Shown: positions 19,508-28,458, numbered from the stretch's first letter. The stretch is DNA of 64,000 bases from an uncultured Ruminococcus sp. (GCA_902762785.1 CACWPL010000006.1:1-64000); one strand, 5' to 3'. The notes: generated by a model not told the origin, from the letters alone. Translations and numbers: made by a program.

Positions 19508-21706
19508 TTATGCTTGATGATGTCTGCGGTATTGCAGCGCGGTCATGCCGTTCTTCTCCTTGAATTGGCGCATGAAATGGTTCTCGTTGTTGTAGCCGCA
19601 GCGTTCGGCGATCTCCTGCACGCGCAGATCAGTGTGGGCGAGGAGCTGCATGGCACGGTCCATGCGGGAGGTGATGAGATCGTCCTTGATGCCGGTATGG
19701 AACAGCTCCTTGTAGAGCCGCTGCAGGTGAGTCTTGCTGATGCCGAGCTCATGCGAGATGGCGGTGATGCTCCATTCCCGCTCCGTCTGTGAGAGGATGT
19801 CACGCCGGAGCCGGTAGAGCTGCTCACGGTAGGCGGCGCCGCGGTCGATCTCGATGTCCCGCTTTTGCAGGAAGCTCGTATATAGCTGCTCCACCGCCTT
19901 CTCCAGCTCGGCGGGCTTTTTGCCGGGGAGCGGCGCGGTCTGCGTGATCAGCTCCGGGAGCGCTGCCCCTCCGATGCTCTCCCGGAGCTCTGTTTGCATC
20001 CGCGTGAGGGCCGCCTCCGGATCCTCTGTCAGAACGACGGCGAAGACCTTTTCGCCGAGCCGTGCGCAGAGGGGGAAAGCCTCCCGTTTCAGCACATTGC
20101 CAAGGAGGACGGCGGTATCATAGACGATCGGAGCGGTATGCTCCATCCAGGAGAGGAGCAGGAGATCATACGCGGTATCTGTTTTGCGAAGGTCATGCAG
20201 GATACCGGGGAGCTGCTCGAGGAAGCCGTGCTTGTTGTAGAGCTCTGTGACGGCATCACGGGTGGAGAAAGTCTCCATCTGTTCATGAAGATAGTCGACA
20301 TAGAGCCGTTTTTGCAGCGTATGCAGACCACTGGAGACGGCGTCCGTCCAGCTGACGAAATGATCGTCCAGCTCGATCTCATTGGCGGAGGCAAAGGAAA
20401 GTGCCGTGTAACCGAAGATCTGTCCCTTGCAGTGCAGCGAGGTCAGGACGAGGAGCTGCGGCGCATGTGGCTCGCAAAGCGCAGGGAGGATGTCCTGCGT
20501 CCGGAACGAGCCGCACTGGAGCTGCGCGCTGTCACGGCGCTTTGAGAGGATGAGCTGCATCGTGTCAGAAAAGCCCTGCTGACGGTATTGATAGGGATTC
20601 TCAGGATCCGGGCACCAGTCCTCGCAGAGCGCGACATCCATCCACTGCCATCCATGGATGAGGTAGCTCTTTTCGTCGATGATATGTGTGAGGACATCGA
20701 GGGTATCGGCATCCGCCATCCTGCTGATCAGGTCAGTGGAGAGGAAGCTGCGCTTCTCAAAGCCGCGGAAGAGCTGCTTTGCCACCTGCTGCTGCAGGCT
20801 GTGCATCAGGTCCATCTGCGCACCGAGCATCTCAAGACCGCACCCGCAGCTCGTCCCGTAGCGGATGGTCTGCTTGCTGCCGAGGGGCTGCACCGTCCCT
20901 CCGCCGATCATCTCGATCAGGCGGCAGACCGCTGCTTCACCGAGCTGCCTTTCTCTGCCGTAGACGGTGGTCGTGATAGGGTCGTGCATGGCGGAGTACC
21001 ACATGCCGTCATAGCCTGTGATCTTCACCTGATCTGGGACGGCGATCCCCTGCCGTCGCAGCTCGTCTCCGAAATAGATCGCCATCGGATCGCTCAGGCA
21101 GACGGCGCCGTCGGGGCAGCGATACTTGCCGGCGGCGATGTCCCGCGCGAGCTGCTGCGGGATGTCGCGCCAATTGTTGCCGAAATGGATCGTATCCTCT
21201 TCGATGGGGAGCCCTGCCTCCTGCAGCGCATCCGTGAAGCCCCGCAGACGCTCCATTGAAGAGGCGTCGCCCTCGAATCCGGCGATGCACCAGAGCTTTT
21301 TGCATCCATGCACCTCGATGAGGTGCTTCGTCATCACATAGGCGCCCTCATACTGCTCGGCGATGATGCAGGGACAGTCTCCGTGCTGATGATCGAGCGT
21401 CAGGACGGGGGTATCGGTCTGGGTAAAGAGAGAATAGATCTTTTGCCGGAGCGCGTCGTCATGAAAGCGATTCGCTGCAAAGAGGATCCCGCTCAGCCGT
21501 GCCTGGCAAACGAGGGCATAGATATTCTCGAACCCCTGGGTATAGTAGTCCTGCTCACTGTCCGACAGGGGGTTGAGGATGCCGGTGAGGATGAGCGTGT
21601 CGTATCCGGCTGCCGCCGCTTGCCGGTGGATGCCGTCCAAGAGCTCATGATCGAGCGGGTCTGCGATCTCCGGGATCACGACCCCGATCCTTCCGATGCT
21701 GTTCAT
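19508..21706 (-). CDS. Sugar-sensor / degenerate GGDEF / AraC hybrid regulator
   Basis: 732 residues. It begins with a LacI-type ligand-binding fold (IGRIGVVIPEIADPLDHELLDG to about 290). A linker region with CGCGLEMLG follows. Then comes a segment starting TRDAVTELYNKHGF (about 505), which closely resembles the entry to GGDEF domains (RDxLTGLYNRRGF). No GGDEF signature is seen, so it is not expected to make c-di-GMP. The C-terminal 100 residues form an AraC domain (ISHELGISKTHLQRLYKELFHTG; IAERCGYNNENHFMRQFKEKNGM). It is cytoplasmic and probably regulates carbohydrate genes such as the adjacent converging mannanase. Start 21706 sits behind AGGAGGTG. Confidence 0.87.
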   Translation of the reverse strand: MNSIGRIGVVIPEIADPLDHELLDGIHRQAAAAGYDTLILTGILNPLSDSEQDYYTQGFENIYALVCQARLSGILFAANRFHDDALRQKIYSLFTQTDTPVLTLDHQHGDCPCIIAEQYEGAYVMTKHLIEVHGCKKLWCIAGFEGDASSMERLRGFTDALQEAGLPIEEDTIHFGNNWRDIPQQLARDIAAGKYRCPDGAVCLSDPMAIYFGDELRRQGIAVPDQVKITGYDGMWYSAMHDPITTTVYGRERQLGEAAVCRLIEMIGGGTVQPLGSKQTIRYGTSCGCGLEMLGAQMDLMHSLQQQVAKQLFRGFEKRSFLSTDLISRMADADTLDVLTHIIDEKSYLIHGWQWMDVALCEDWCPDPENPYQYRQQGFSDTMQLILSKRRDSAQLQCGSFRTQDILPALCEPHAPQLLVLTSLHCKGQIFGYTALSFASANEIELDDHFVSWTDAVSSGLHTLQKRLYVDYLHEQMETFSTRDAVTELYNKHGFLEQLPGILHDLRKTDTAYDLLLLSWMEHTAPIVYDTAVLLGNVLKREAFPLCARLGEKVFAVVLTEDPEAALTRMQTELRESIGGAALPELITQTAPLPGKKPAELEKAVEQLYTSFLQKRDIEIDRGAAYREQLYRLRRDILSQTEREWSITAISHELGISKTHLQRLYKELFHTGIKDDLITSRMDRAMQLLAHTDLRVQEIAERCGYNNENHFMRQFKEKNGMTALQYRRHHQA

Positions 21707-21738
21707 GTGCCACCTCCTATGGATAAGACCATATATAT

Positions 21739-21768
21739 AGTATAGCACATGACCGCGGCCTTTGTCAA
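21739..21768 (-). promoter_or_regulatory. Promoter of the hybrid regulator
   Basis: Minus strand TTGACA (21763-21768), 18 bases, TGC then TATACT (21739-21744). Confidence 0.8.
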
Positions 21769-21857
21769 ATGATGCGCCCCGCGGTCCGTCTCCAGACGGA
21801 CGGAGCACCGCCTGTACCCTACAGGCGGCGCTCAGCGTTGATCGCTTTTTAGGAGGA

Positions 21858-22457
21858 TCAGGAAAGAGAAGATGGGGACTGCGCGTGCTTGGTCTGCTCG
21901 TAGATGCTCCTGACCACCCTCGCAGGACTACCGACGGCGATCATGTTCGCGGGGATATCCTTCGTCACGACGGAGCCTGCTCCGATGACCGCATCGTCAC
22001 CGATCGTCACGCCTGATAGGATCGTGGAATTCGAGCCGATCCAAACATTCTTGCCGATATGGATGGGCTTTGGGATCAGATCGTGGCGTTCCGCGGGAAG
22101 GAGCCCGTGATCGAGCGTCGCAAGCACTGTGTTGTGACCGATCAGTGCCCCGTCACCGATATAGATGCCGCCCTGATCCTGGAACTTACAGCCCGCATTG
22201 ATGAACACGCCCTTGCCGAGATGGATGTTCTTGCCGCAGTCAGTGTAGAAAGGCGGGAACAGTCCGACCTCGACAGGTCTCCCGATCAGCTCGGACATCA
22301 GTGCATTGATCTCATCGGGCGTATGATAGCGGCTGTTGATCTCCATCGTGATGCAGATGGCCTCCTGACTCAGCGCGTGCATGATCTGATGCGCTTCGCT
22401 CCCCGCCGTGACCTGTTCGCCGCTGTTCATCAGCGCAAGGAATCCTGTTGTCGTCAT
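21858..22457 (-). CDS. Sugar O-acetyltransferase of the maltose/galactoside acetyltransferase family
   Basis: 199 residues, close to the usual length (about 185-205). Left-handed beta-helix hexapeptides run through the C-terminal two thirds (IYIGDGALIGHNTVLATLDHG, IHIGKNVWIGSNSTILSGVTIGDDAVIGAGSVVTKDIP). The histidine in ATLDHG fits the catalytic base of LacA/Maa enzymes. It transfers acetyl from acetyl-CoA to a sugar or related hydroxyl. The start at 22457 is placed after GGAGGGG. An alternative ATG at 22481 overlaps the stop of the hydrolase gene. Third gene of a small operon. Confidence 0.9.
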   Translation of the reverse strand: MTTTGFLALMNSGEQVTAGSEAHQIMHALSQEAICITMEINSRYHTPDEINALMSELIGRPVEVGLFPPFYTDCGKNIHLGKGVFINAGCKFQDQGGIYIGDGALIGHNTVLATLDHGLLPAERHDLIPKPIHIGKNVWIGSNSTILSGVTIGDDAVIGAGSVVTKDIPANMIAVGSPARVVRSIYEQTKHAQSPSSLS

Positions 22458-22477
22458 TGTGGTCCCCTCCGGATCGA

Positions 22478-23476
22478 TCATCTGAGATACTCCTGATAGA
22501 ATGCTTCGAGCTTGTCGAACGGGATCACATGATCCTCGCCGCCGTCATAAAGATCGGTATGCGAAGCGCCCTCGATCACGAGGAGCTGCTTGTTGTCGGT
22601 ATACTTGTTACCGTCCATCATGGCCTCATAAGCATCCTTTCCAAAATAGAAGGAATGTGCCTTGTCGCCGTGCATGATCATGACAGCGGAGCGGATCTCG
22701 TTGCTGTATTGCAGGATCGGCATATTGATGAACGACATGCAGCCGATCTTGTTCCATCCGCCGTTCGAGTTGAGGGAACGCGGGTGATACCCTCTCTCGG
22801 TCTTGTAGTAGGCGTGATAGTCCTTGACAAAGTAGGGCGCGTCCTCGGGCAGAGGGTCGATGACGCCGCCGCCGAGCTCATATTCACCGGACTGGAGATC
22901 CTTGATACGCTGGGCATTCAGCGCCTGCTTCATCGCATAGCGCTTTTCCTCGCTGTCATCGGCGTCGAAATATCCCTTTGCGTTCACTCTTGTCATATCG
23001 TACATGGTCGAGGCGACCGTCGCCTTGACGCGGGTGTCCAGCGTCGCAGCGTTGAGCGCCATGCCGCCCCAGCCGCAGATACCGAGGATACCGATCCGCT
23101 CGGGATCGACGTTCTCCTGGAGCGATAAAAAGTCTACCGCTGCCATGAAGTCCTCCGTGTTGATGTCGGGAGAAGCCATATAGCGCGGCTGACCGCCGCT
23201 CTCGCCTGTGAACGAGGGGTCGAACGCGATGGTCAGGAAGCCGCGCTCGGCGAGCGTCTGGGCATACAGACCGCTGCACTGCTCCTTGACCGCACCGAAC
23301 GGTCCGCAGACAGCGATCGCGGGGAGCTTCCCGTCCCCGTCCTTCGGGCAGTACAGATCGGCAGCGAGCGTGATGCCATAGCGGTTGTGGAAGGTGACCT
23401 TTCTATGATCGACCTTGTCGGACTTCGGGAAGGTCTTGTCCCATTCAGCAGTCAAGGTGAGCATTTCATCTTTCAT
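22478..23476 (-). CDS. Alpha/beta hydrolase with a GxCxG nucleophile elbow (YcjY-like)
   Basis: 332 residues. The nucleophile elbow reads GICGWGG, with Cys134 where most members have Ser. D271 (MHGDKAHS) and H306 (GASHTDLYD) complete a likely triad. Cys in this position is known in dienelactone-hydrolase and YcjY-type relatives, so it should not be read as inactivation. There is no signal peptide, so it is cytoplasmic. Its start is one base after the stop of the upstream small gene, whose last codons carry GGAGG. The LysR gene is divergent. Substrate unknown. Confidence 0.87.
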   Translation of the reverse strand: MKDEMLTLTAEWDKTFPKSDKVDHRKVTFHNRYGITLAADLYCPKDGDGKLPAIAVCGPFGAVKEQCSGLYAQTLAERGFLTIAFDPSFTGESGGQPRYMASPDINTEDFMAAVDFLSLQENVDPERIGILGICGWGGMALNAATLDTRVKATVASTMYDMTRVNAKGYFDADDSEEKRYAMKQALNAQRIKDLQSGEYELGGGVIDPLPEDAPYFVKDYHAYYKTERGYHPRSLNSNGGWNKIGCMSFINMPILQYSNEIRSAVMIMHGDKAHSFYFGKDAYEAMMDGNKYTDNKQLLVIEGASHTDLYDGGEDHVIPFDKLEAFYQEYLR

Positions 23477-23477
23477 C

Positions 23478-23714
23478 TCAAATACCTCCGTTTTTTCTTA
23501 GTGAATATGTGAAATAGTCAAGGCAGTCGATACGGTCACTGTACCTGTGGACGCTCTCAAGGAGCGACTGACGATGGGCGTTCAAGAGCGAGACCAGCTC
23601 TGCGTAACGCGCATTCTCGAGCAGCATCAGACATCTCGCTGTCATCTCTTCGTCCAAGCCCATGTCATGCAGGGCCTCCGTGATCACCGCTGCGTTGTCG
23701 GCTGCGTCTGCCAT
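23478..23714 (-). CDS. Small helical protein of unknown function
   Basis: 78 residues, predicted mostly helical (EALHDMGLDEEMTARCLMLLENARYAELVSLLNAHRQSLLESVHRYSDRIDCLDYF). No transmembrane segment or catalytic motif. AAGGAGGTG eight bases upstream selects ATG 23714. First gene of the operon with the hydrolase and acetyltransferase. It could be a small regulator or partner of the hydrolase; I do not recognise the family. Confidence 0.75.
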   Translation of the reverse strand: MADAADNAAVITEALHDMGLDEEMTARCLMLLENARYAELVSLLNAHRQSLLESVHRYSDRIDCLDYFTYSLRKNGGI

Positions 23715-23743
23715 CCTCATCACCTCCTTGTTTCCTTACCTAG

Positions 23744-23772
23744 AGTATAGCATATTTTGAGAGATATGTAAA
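23744..23772 (-). promoter_or_regulatory. Promoter of the hydrolase operon
   Basis: Minus strand TTTACA (23767-23772), 17 bases, TGC then TATACT (23744-23749). It is separated from the divergent LysR promoter by under 30 bases, so one LysR dimer could control both. Confidence 0.78.
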
Positions 23773-23799
23773 ATACCTATATGTGATCGGCTTTCATTC

Positions 23800-23828
23800 T
23801 TGACAGGAATGACAGATCGCGGTATAAT
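23800..23828 (+). promoter_or_regulatory. Promoter of the LysR gene
   Basis: Consensus TTGACA (23800-23805), 17 bases, TATAAT (23823-23828). Confidence 0.88.
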
Positions 23829-23855
23829 AGTAGTATCATCCTATGGAGGTGCAGC

Positions 23856-24740
23856 ATGGAGATCAGGATATTACGCTATTTTCTTGCCATCGCAAGAGAA
23901 GAGAACATGACAAGGGCGGCCGAGCGGCTCCATATCTCGCAGCCGTCGCTCTCCAAGGAGATGAAAAAGCTCGAAGAGGAATTGGGCCACGAGCTGTTCC
24001 TCCGCACGAACAAGAGCATGCGTCTCAATGATGAGGGGATGCTCCTGCGCAAACGCGCTGAGGATATCCTTGCGATGGTCGATAAGACCGCCGAAGAGTT
24101 TCGCCAGCTCGACAACATCATCGGGGGAGAGATCCACATCGGCTGTGCAGAGAGCCATCTCATCAAATACCTTGCCAAAAGCATCCATTCATTCAAGGAA
24201 CAGTACCCAGATCTCATCGTCCACATATTCAGCGGGGATACCGAGCCTGTCGCAGAGAGACTGGACAGAGGGATCCTCGACATGGCCGTTATCGTTGAGC
24301 CGCCGAATCTCGCAAAGTATCATTATCTCGCGATCCCTGAAAGTGACAAATGGGGGCTCGTGATGCGCCGCGAGAGCCCTCTTGCGAAGAAAGACTATGT
24401 CACCCTCGATGACCTCTACGGACTGCCCCTGTTCTGCTCCGAGCAGTCGATCCGTGTCGATTTTCCGCGCTGGTGCGGCGAGAACATGGATAAGCTGAAC
24501 TTTGTGGGAACGGTCAATCTCGCATACAACGGCTCGGTGTTCGTGAAGGAGGGGCTGGGGTATCTTCTGACATTTGAGCACCTGATCGATACGAGCGAAA
24601 GGAGCGGCCTTTGCTTCCGCCCGATCAAGCCGACACTCGAAACGAATATGTATATCATCTGGAAAAAGTATCAGGTGTTCTCGCCGATCGCGGACTTGTT
24701 CCTAAAAAAGCTAAAGCAGGATCTGGCGATCACTCGATGA
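23856..24740 (+). CDS. LysR-family transcription regulator
   Basis: 294 residues, standard length. The N-terminal winged helix-turn-helix reads LRYFLAIAREENMTRAAERLHISQPSLSKEMKKLEEELG. A linker helix and a periplasmic-binding-like effector domain follow (IHIGCAESHLIKYLAKSIHSF...). Divergent arrangement with the small-protein/hydrolase/acetyltransferase operon suggests it controls that operon. ATG is preceded by TGGAGG. Confidence 0.93.
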   Translation: MEIRILRYFLAIAREENMTRAAERLHISQPSLSKEMKKLEEELGHELFLRTNKSMRLNDEGMLLRKRAEDILAMVDKTAEEFRQLDNIIGGEIHIGCAESHLIKYLAKSIHSFKEQYPDLIVHIFSGDTEPVAERLDRGILDMAVIVEPPNLAKYHYLAIPESDKWGLVMRRESPLAKKDYVTLDDLYGLPLFCSEQSIRVDFPRWCGENMDKLNFVGTVNLAYNGSVFVKEGLGYLLTFEHLIDTSERSGLCFRPIKPTLETNMYIIWKKYQVFSPIADLFLKKLKQDLAITR

Positions 24741-24803
24741 AGGCGCGCTCAGCCCGGCCTTTTGCCTGCAAACGGAGCGCCGATGAGCCTCGTTGACGAT
24801 GAG

Positions 24804-24841
24804 AAAAAACGATCGCAGGCCCTTTGTAAGGACCTGCGATC
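24804..24841 (-). terminator. Terminator of tRNA-Leu
   Basis: Stem GATCGCAGG...CCTGCGATC (24811-24841) followed on the minus strand by six T. Confidence 0.85.
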
Positions 24842-24850
24842 ATCGCTTCG

Positions 24851-24934
24851 TGCCGGTGGCGGGGGTCGAACCCGCACGGTATCGCTACCAACGGATTTTG
24901 AGTCCGTCACGTCTGCCAATTCCATCACACCGGC
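24851..24934 (-). tRNA. tRNA-Leu (anticodon CAA)
   Basis: 84 bases fold as a class II tRNA with a long variable arm. The acceptor pairs GCCGGTG with CACCGGC and the T-arm has GGTTCGAC. The anticodon loop reads ACTCAAAATC, giving CAA, which decodes UUG. The CCA end is not encoded. It has its own promoter and terminator. Confidence 0.95.
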
Positions 24935-24951
24935 GTATCGAATACCTATCT

Positions 24952-24980
24952 ATTATAGCATATCCGTCCGCAAATGTCAA
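24952..24980 (-). promoter_or_regulatory. Promoter of tRNA-Leu
   Basis: Minus strand TTGACA (24975-24980), 17 bases, TGC then TATAAT (24952-24957). Confidence 0.88.
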
Positions 24981-25031
24981 GACTCTCTTGCAAATATCCG
25001 CGCCGATGGGGGCGAGAGTCTGCCTGCCGCC

Positions 25032-25060
25032 TTGACATTGCCTATGATTCGTGGTATAAT
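25032..25060 (+). promoter_or_regulatory. Promoter of the EAL-domain gene
   Basis: TTGACA (25032-25037), 17 bases, TGG then TATAAT (25055-25060). Confidence 0.88.
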
Positions 25061-25144
25061 GATAGCTGACACCTATCATCGTCCTGGAAGACGGCGGGCA
25101 TACCGCTGCCGGGACGTATCCTATGACAAACTGGAGGTATGCTT

Positions 25145-27115
25145 ATGATCGGTACCATCGGACTAGGCTTCGCGATCTCTGCGCTGCTCATCTCCCTGAC
25201 CGACCTCGCTTTCACCGTGATGGACAGGCGCACCGGTAAGCCGCAGGATCGCATCTTCCTCGCGATACTCCTCATCCTGATCGTCAACGCTGCCTGTGAG
25301 ATCGTCACGGCCGTCTATGAGGGCACGCCCGCCGCCACCGCGCAAAGGTTCCTGAGCTTCCGTGTGGCGAAGTATCTCTATTTCGTCACCCACACGCTGC
25401 TCCCGCCGGCCTTCTATGCGTATGTCTCCTTCGTGGCCGGGCGTTCGGTCGATGGAGGCCTGTTCTTTGGCCATAAGAAGACACCGCGTCATCTGCTCCT
25501 GCATCGGATCCTGATCGGAGCGGTCGTGCTCGTCGAGCTGCTCATCCTCTGCAACCCCGTCACCCACTGGACATGGTCGTTCGATGCGGACGGCTCCTTC
25601 CGCCGCGAATGGGGCGAGTATGTCTACATTTACCTGCCCTCTGTGCTCTGGATCATCGCGTCGTTCATCTTGGTGATGCGGTCGTGGAACATCCTCTCGA
25701 AGAACCGCAAGCAGGCGATCAGCGTCTGCTTCGTCATGGTGCTCGTCGGCATCGGCATCCAGATGATCTTCCCGACTGCGCGCATCGAGGTCCTGCTCGA
25801 GACCCTCGGCTTCACCGGCGTCCTGCTCTTCATCGAGAACGACGACGATCTGCGCAACGTCACCCTCGACATCTGCAATGCGTCGACCTTCACGATGGAC
25901 CTCAATGCTGCGCTCTATTACAAGACCCCGCTGCATGCGGTCATCGTGCGCGACATCTGCATCGACCGCAAGAACGACATGATCGCGCCGGAGCGCGTGC
26001 ATCGCTCAGTGATGCGGCGCGCCATCGCGGACTACCTTGCGACCCTCGTCCCGCGGCATCATATCTATGATCTGGGACACGGCCGCTTCGCCGTCAAGGT
26101 CTTCGGCGGGGACGATGCCAAGGCGCATGACCTCGCCGAGACGATCCTCTCGCGCTTCAACGATCCCTGGGAGATCGACGGCGACACGGTCGGCCTTGAT
26201 GCACGAATCATGGTCATCGCCATCCCGGAGCGCGCCGCCAGTGCGCATGATGTCCGCTATATCGCAGAGTGCCAGATCCCGCCGGATGTCGAGAAGCCCC
26301 TCCTCGAGGGAAGCGACCTCGACTGGATCGTGCGCCATGCTGCCGTGGAGGAGGCCGTCTCGCACGGCATCGAGAAGGGCAGCTTCGAGGTCTACTACCA
26401 GCCGACCTACAACATCGACCGCACGCTCCACGGCGCTGAGGCGCTCCTGCGGATGCATGACGAGACGCTCGGCAGCATCTACCCGGACGAGTTCATCCCT
26501 GTCGCCGAGCAGCTCGGCCTGATCGACTCGCTCGACGATCTTGTGCTGCGCGAGGTCTGCCGATTCCTTGCCACGGGCATCCCGCAAAGGTTCGGCATGG
26601 ACTGCATCAACGTGAACCTCTCTGTGCTCGAGTGCATGAAGGAGGGCTTCGCGGAGCATGTCAGCGGCATCGTCGAGGACGCCGGGATCCGCAAGCGCTT
26701 CATCAATTTCGAGATCACCGAGTCCGTCGCCGCGAACGATTACCGGCATCTTGCCAACGTCATCGACCGCCTGCGGCAGCAGGGATTCCTCTTCTCCATC
26801 GACGACTACGGCACCGGCTATTCCAACATGACCTCCCTCTTCTCCCTCGGCGCCGACATCATCAAGATCGACAAGAGCCTCCTTTGGAACGCCGAGAAGA
26901 GCGAGCTCGGCATGACACTCCTCAAGACCTCCATCGACATGGTACACGACATGAAAAAGCTCGCGCTGATGGAGGGCGTCGAGACGGAGGAACAGCTCGC
27001 CGTCCTCGAACGGCTCCACTGCGATTATCTCCAGGGCTACTTCTTCGCGAAGCCCCTCACCCAGGAACAGCTCATCGCGCTCCTGGAGGGGCAGACCGTG
27101 ACCGCACAGGCATGA
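25145..27115 (+). CDS. Membrane EAL-domain c-di-GMP phosphodiesterase
   Basis: 656 residues. The first 230 residues contain about seven hydrophobic segments (a membrane sensor). A degenerate GGDEF-like region follows (about 250-390, no GGDEF signature). The EAL domain covers about 400-645. The key EAL motifs are present: GAEALLRM, NVNLS, FEITES, SIDDYGTGYSN, IIKIDKSLL, EGVETEEQ and LQGYFFAKP. It should therefore hydrolyse c-di-GMP to pGpG. GGAGG is only one base from the ATG at 25139, so ATG 25145 is the better start. It stands alone between tRNA-Leu and the methyltransferase. The membrane signal is unknown. Confidence 0.9.
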   Translation: MIGTIGLGFAISALLISLTDLAFTVMDRRTGKPQDRIFLAILLILIVNAACEIVTAVYEGTPAATAQRFLSFRVAKYLYFVTHTLLPPAFYAYVSFVAGRSVDGGLFFGHKKTPRHLLLHRILIGAVVLVELLILCNPVTHWTWSFDADGSFRREWGEYVYIYLPSVLWIIASFILVMRSWNILSKNRKQAISVCFVMVLVGIGIQMIFPTARIEVLLETLGFTGVLLFIENDDDLRNVTLDICNASTFTMDLNAALYYKTPLHAVIVRDICIDRKNDMIAPERVHRSVMRRAIADYLATLVPRHHIYDLGHGRFAVKVFGGDDAKAHDLAETILSRFNDPWEIDGDTVGLDARIMVIAIPERAASAHDVRYIAECQIPPDVEKPLLEGSDLDWIVRHAAVEEAVSHGIEKGSFEVYYQPTYNIDRTLHGAEALLRMHDETLGSIYPDEFIPVAEQLGLIDSLDDLVLREVCRFLATGIPQRFGMDCINVNLSVLECMKEGFAEHVSGIVEDAGIRKRFINFEITESVAANDYRHLANVIDRLRQQGFLFSIDDYGTGYSNMTSLFSLGADIIKIDKSLLWNAEKSELGMTLLKTSIDMVHDMKKLALMEGVETEEQLAVLERLHCDYLQGYFFAKPLTQEQLIALLEGQTVTAQA

Positions 27116-27128
27116 CAAAGCATCCAAA

Positions 27129-27162
27129 ACGTCCCCTCCCTGCATCGGCAGAGAGGGGACGT
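27129..27162. terminator. Terminator between EAL gene and methyltransferase
   Basis: Stem ACGTCCCCTC/GAGGGGACGT with a GC-rich interior. On the minus strand it is followed by GTTTTGG. It serves converging genes. Confidence 0.75.
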
Positions 27163-27180
27163 TCTATGTCTATGAGCGGG

Positions 27181-28404
27181 TCACGCCTCCGCATCGACGA
27201 TCGTATCGAGGACGCGTCCCATGCGCGTGATCATCGGCACGACGAGCGCGTTGCCCATGCAGAAATAGCGCATCCGCAGGGGCATCCCGGTGTTCGTCCA
27301 GTCGTCCTCGAAGCCCTGGAGCCGCTCGGCCTCGATGGGCGTGAGCAGGCGCAGGCTCCCGTTCTGGCGGTCGGCGACGACGTGGGTGGAGCGGTTCATC
27401 GTGGATTCGCTGGTGAGCATCGTCCGCCCGGGACGGTCCCACGGATCCGGGAACGCCACGGCGCCCTCGGAGAAGGTGTAGGGATGGCCGTTCGCGGCCG
27501 TGCGCTCGATCCGCTTGGCGCCCTTCATGTAGCACCATTTCGCCATCTTCTCACTGGTGATGAAATAGCGCTGATCGACAGGCTCACGCTGAAGGATGTC
27601 ACCAAGGGTCACGGCCTTCTCCTCGATCTCCTCCACGCGTGCTGTCCAGATCCTGCCGCGGGACATGAGGCCGCCGCTCTCGAACGGGAACGCGAAGCTG
27701 TCGCTGACGGCCACGAGGTCGGATCCGATCGTGCAGGTCGCGACCTCACCGATCCCGTTGATCGGGAACGCGCGCGCCATCAGGCCGTCCTTCGTGAGGA
27801 TGGTCTCGGCGGGGACGTCGGCCATTTTCCGTCCATAAGACGTGCGTTCATCGTGGTAGGCGAAGAGGAACGTCCGACGCCGCCGCTGTGCCGCGCCGTA
27901 TACTGCCGCATTGACGACGCGCCACTCCACACTATACCCGAGCGCCGCGAAGCACGCGAGGATGATGCCAAAGTCGCGTCCGCGCTGCTTGGCCGGGGAG
28001 CGGAGGAGCCGGTCGACGTTCTCGAGAAGGCAGAATGCCGGCTGCTTGGTCTCGAGGATGTCGCGGATCTGCCACCAGAGCACGCCCTTCTTGCCCTCGA
28101 TGCCCTTGGACGAGGCGAGGGTGTGGGCAACGCTGTAGTCCTGGCAGGGGAACCCGCCGACGAGCAGCGTGTGGTCGGGGATGCGCGATTTGTCGACGGT
28201 GCTGATGTCCTCGCCGGTGTGGTAGGCGCCGTCGAGGTCGGGCAGGTCGCCGAAGTGCTGGACGTAGCAGTCGTGCGCCCACTGCGTCCGTGCGCCCGGC
28301 TCCCACTGGGAGAACCAGACCGTCTCCCACCCGGACCCAAGACGGTCGAAGCCGAGCCGGAATCCGCCGACACCGGCGAACAGCTCACAGATCGTTTTTT
28401 TCAT
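27181..28404 (-). CDS. DNA (cytosine-5-)-methyltransferase
   Basis: 407 residues. The m5C motifs are in order: I ELFAGVGGFRLGF, IV GGFPCQDYSVA (catalytic Cys87), VI LLENVDRLL, VIII GAAQRRRRTFLF, a variable target-recognition region, and X GNALVVPMI. It methylates cytosine at a sequence that cannot be deduced here. No restriction endonuclease, Vsr or specificity gene is adjacent, so it is either solitary or its partner lies elsewhere. ATG 28404 has AGGAGG upstream. The gap to the Rrf2 gene contains a perfect 18-bp palindrome (28459-28476). Confidence 0.92.
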   Translation of the reverse strand: MKKTICELFAGVGGFRLGFDRLGSGWETVWFSQWEPGARTQWAHDCYVQHFGDLPDLDGAYHTGEDISTVDKSRIPDHTLLVGGFPCQDYSVAHTLASSKGIEGKKGVLWWQIRDILETKQPAFCLLENVDRLLRSPAKQRGRDFGIILACFAALGYSVEWRVVNAAVYGAAQRRRRTFLFAYHDERTSYGRKMADVPAETILTKDGLMARAFPINGIGEVATCTIGSDLVAVSDSFAFPFESGGLMSRGRIWTARVEEIEEKAVTLGDILQREPVDQRYFITSEKMAKWCYMKGAKRIERTAANGHPYTFSEGAVAFPDPWDRPGRTMLTSESTMNRSTHVVADRQNGSLRLLTPIEAERLQGFEDDWTNTGMPLRMRYFCMGNALVVPMITRMGRVLDTIVDAEA

Positions 28405-28458
28405 GGAATGTCCTCCTATGGCCATATATCGCCGTATGCACGGCAAGGCCCAAGATGA

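Noticed and set aside
25145..27115. Calling the EAL protein a dual cyclase/phosphodiesterase
   Set aside because: The region before EAL has no GGDEF signature; only phosphodiesterase motifs are complete.
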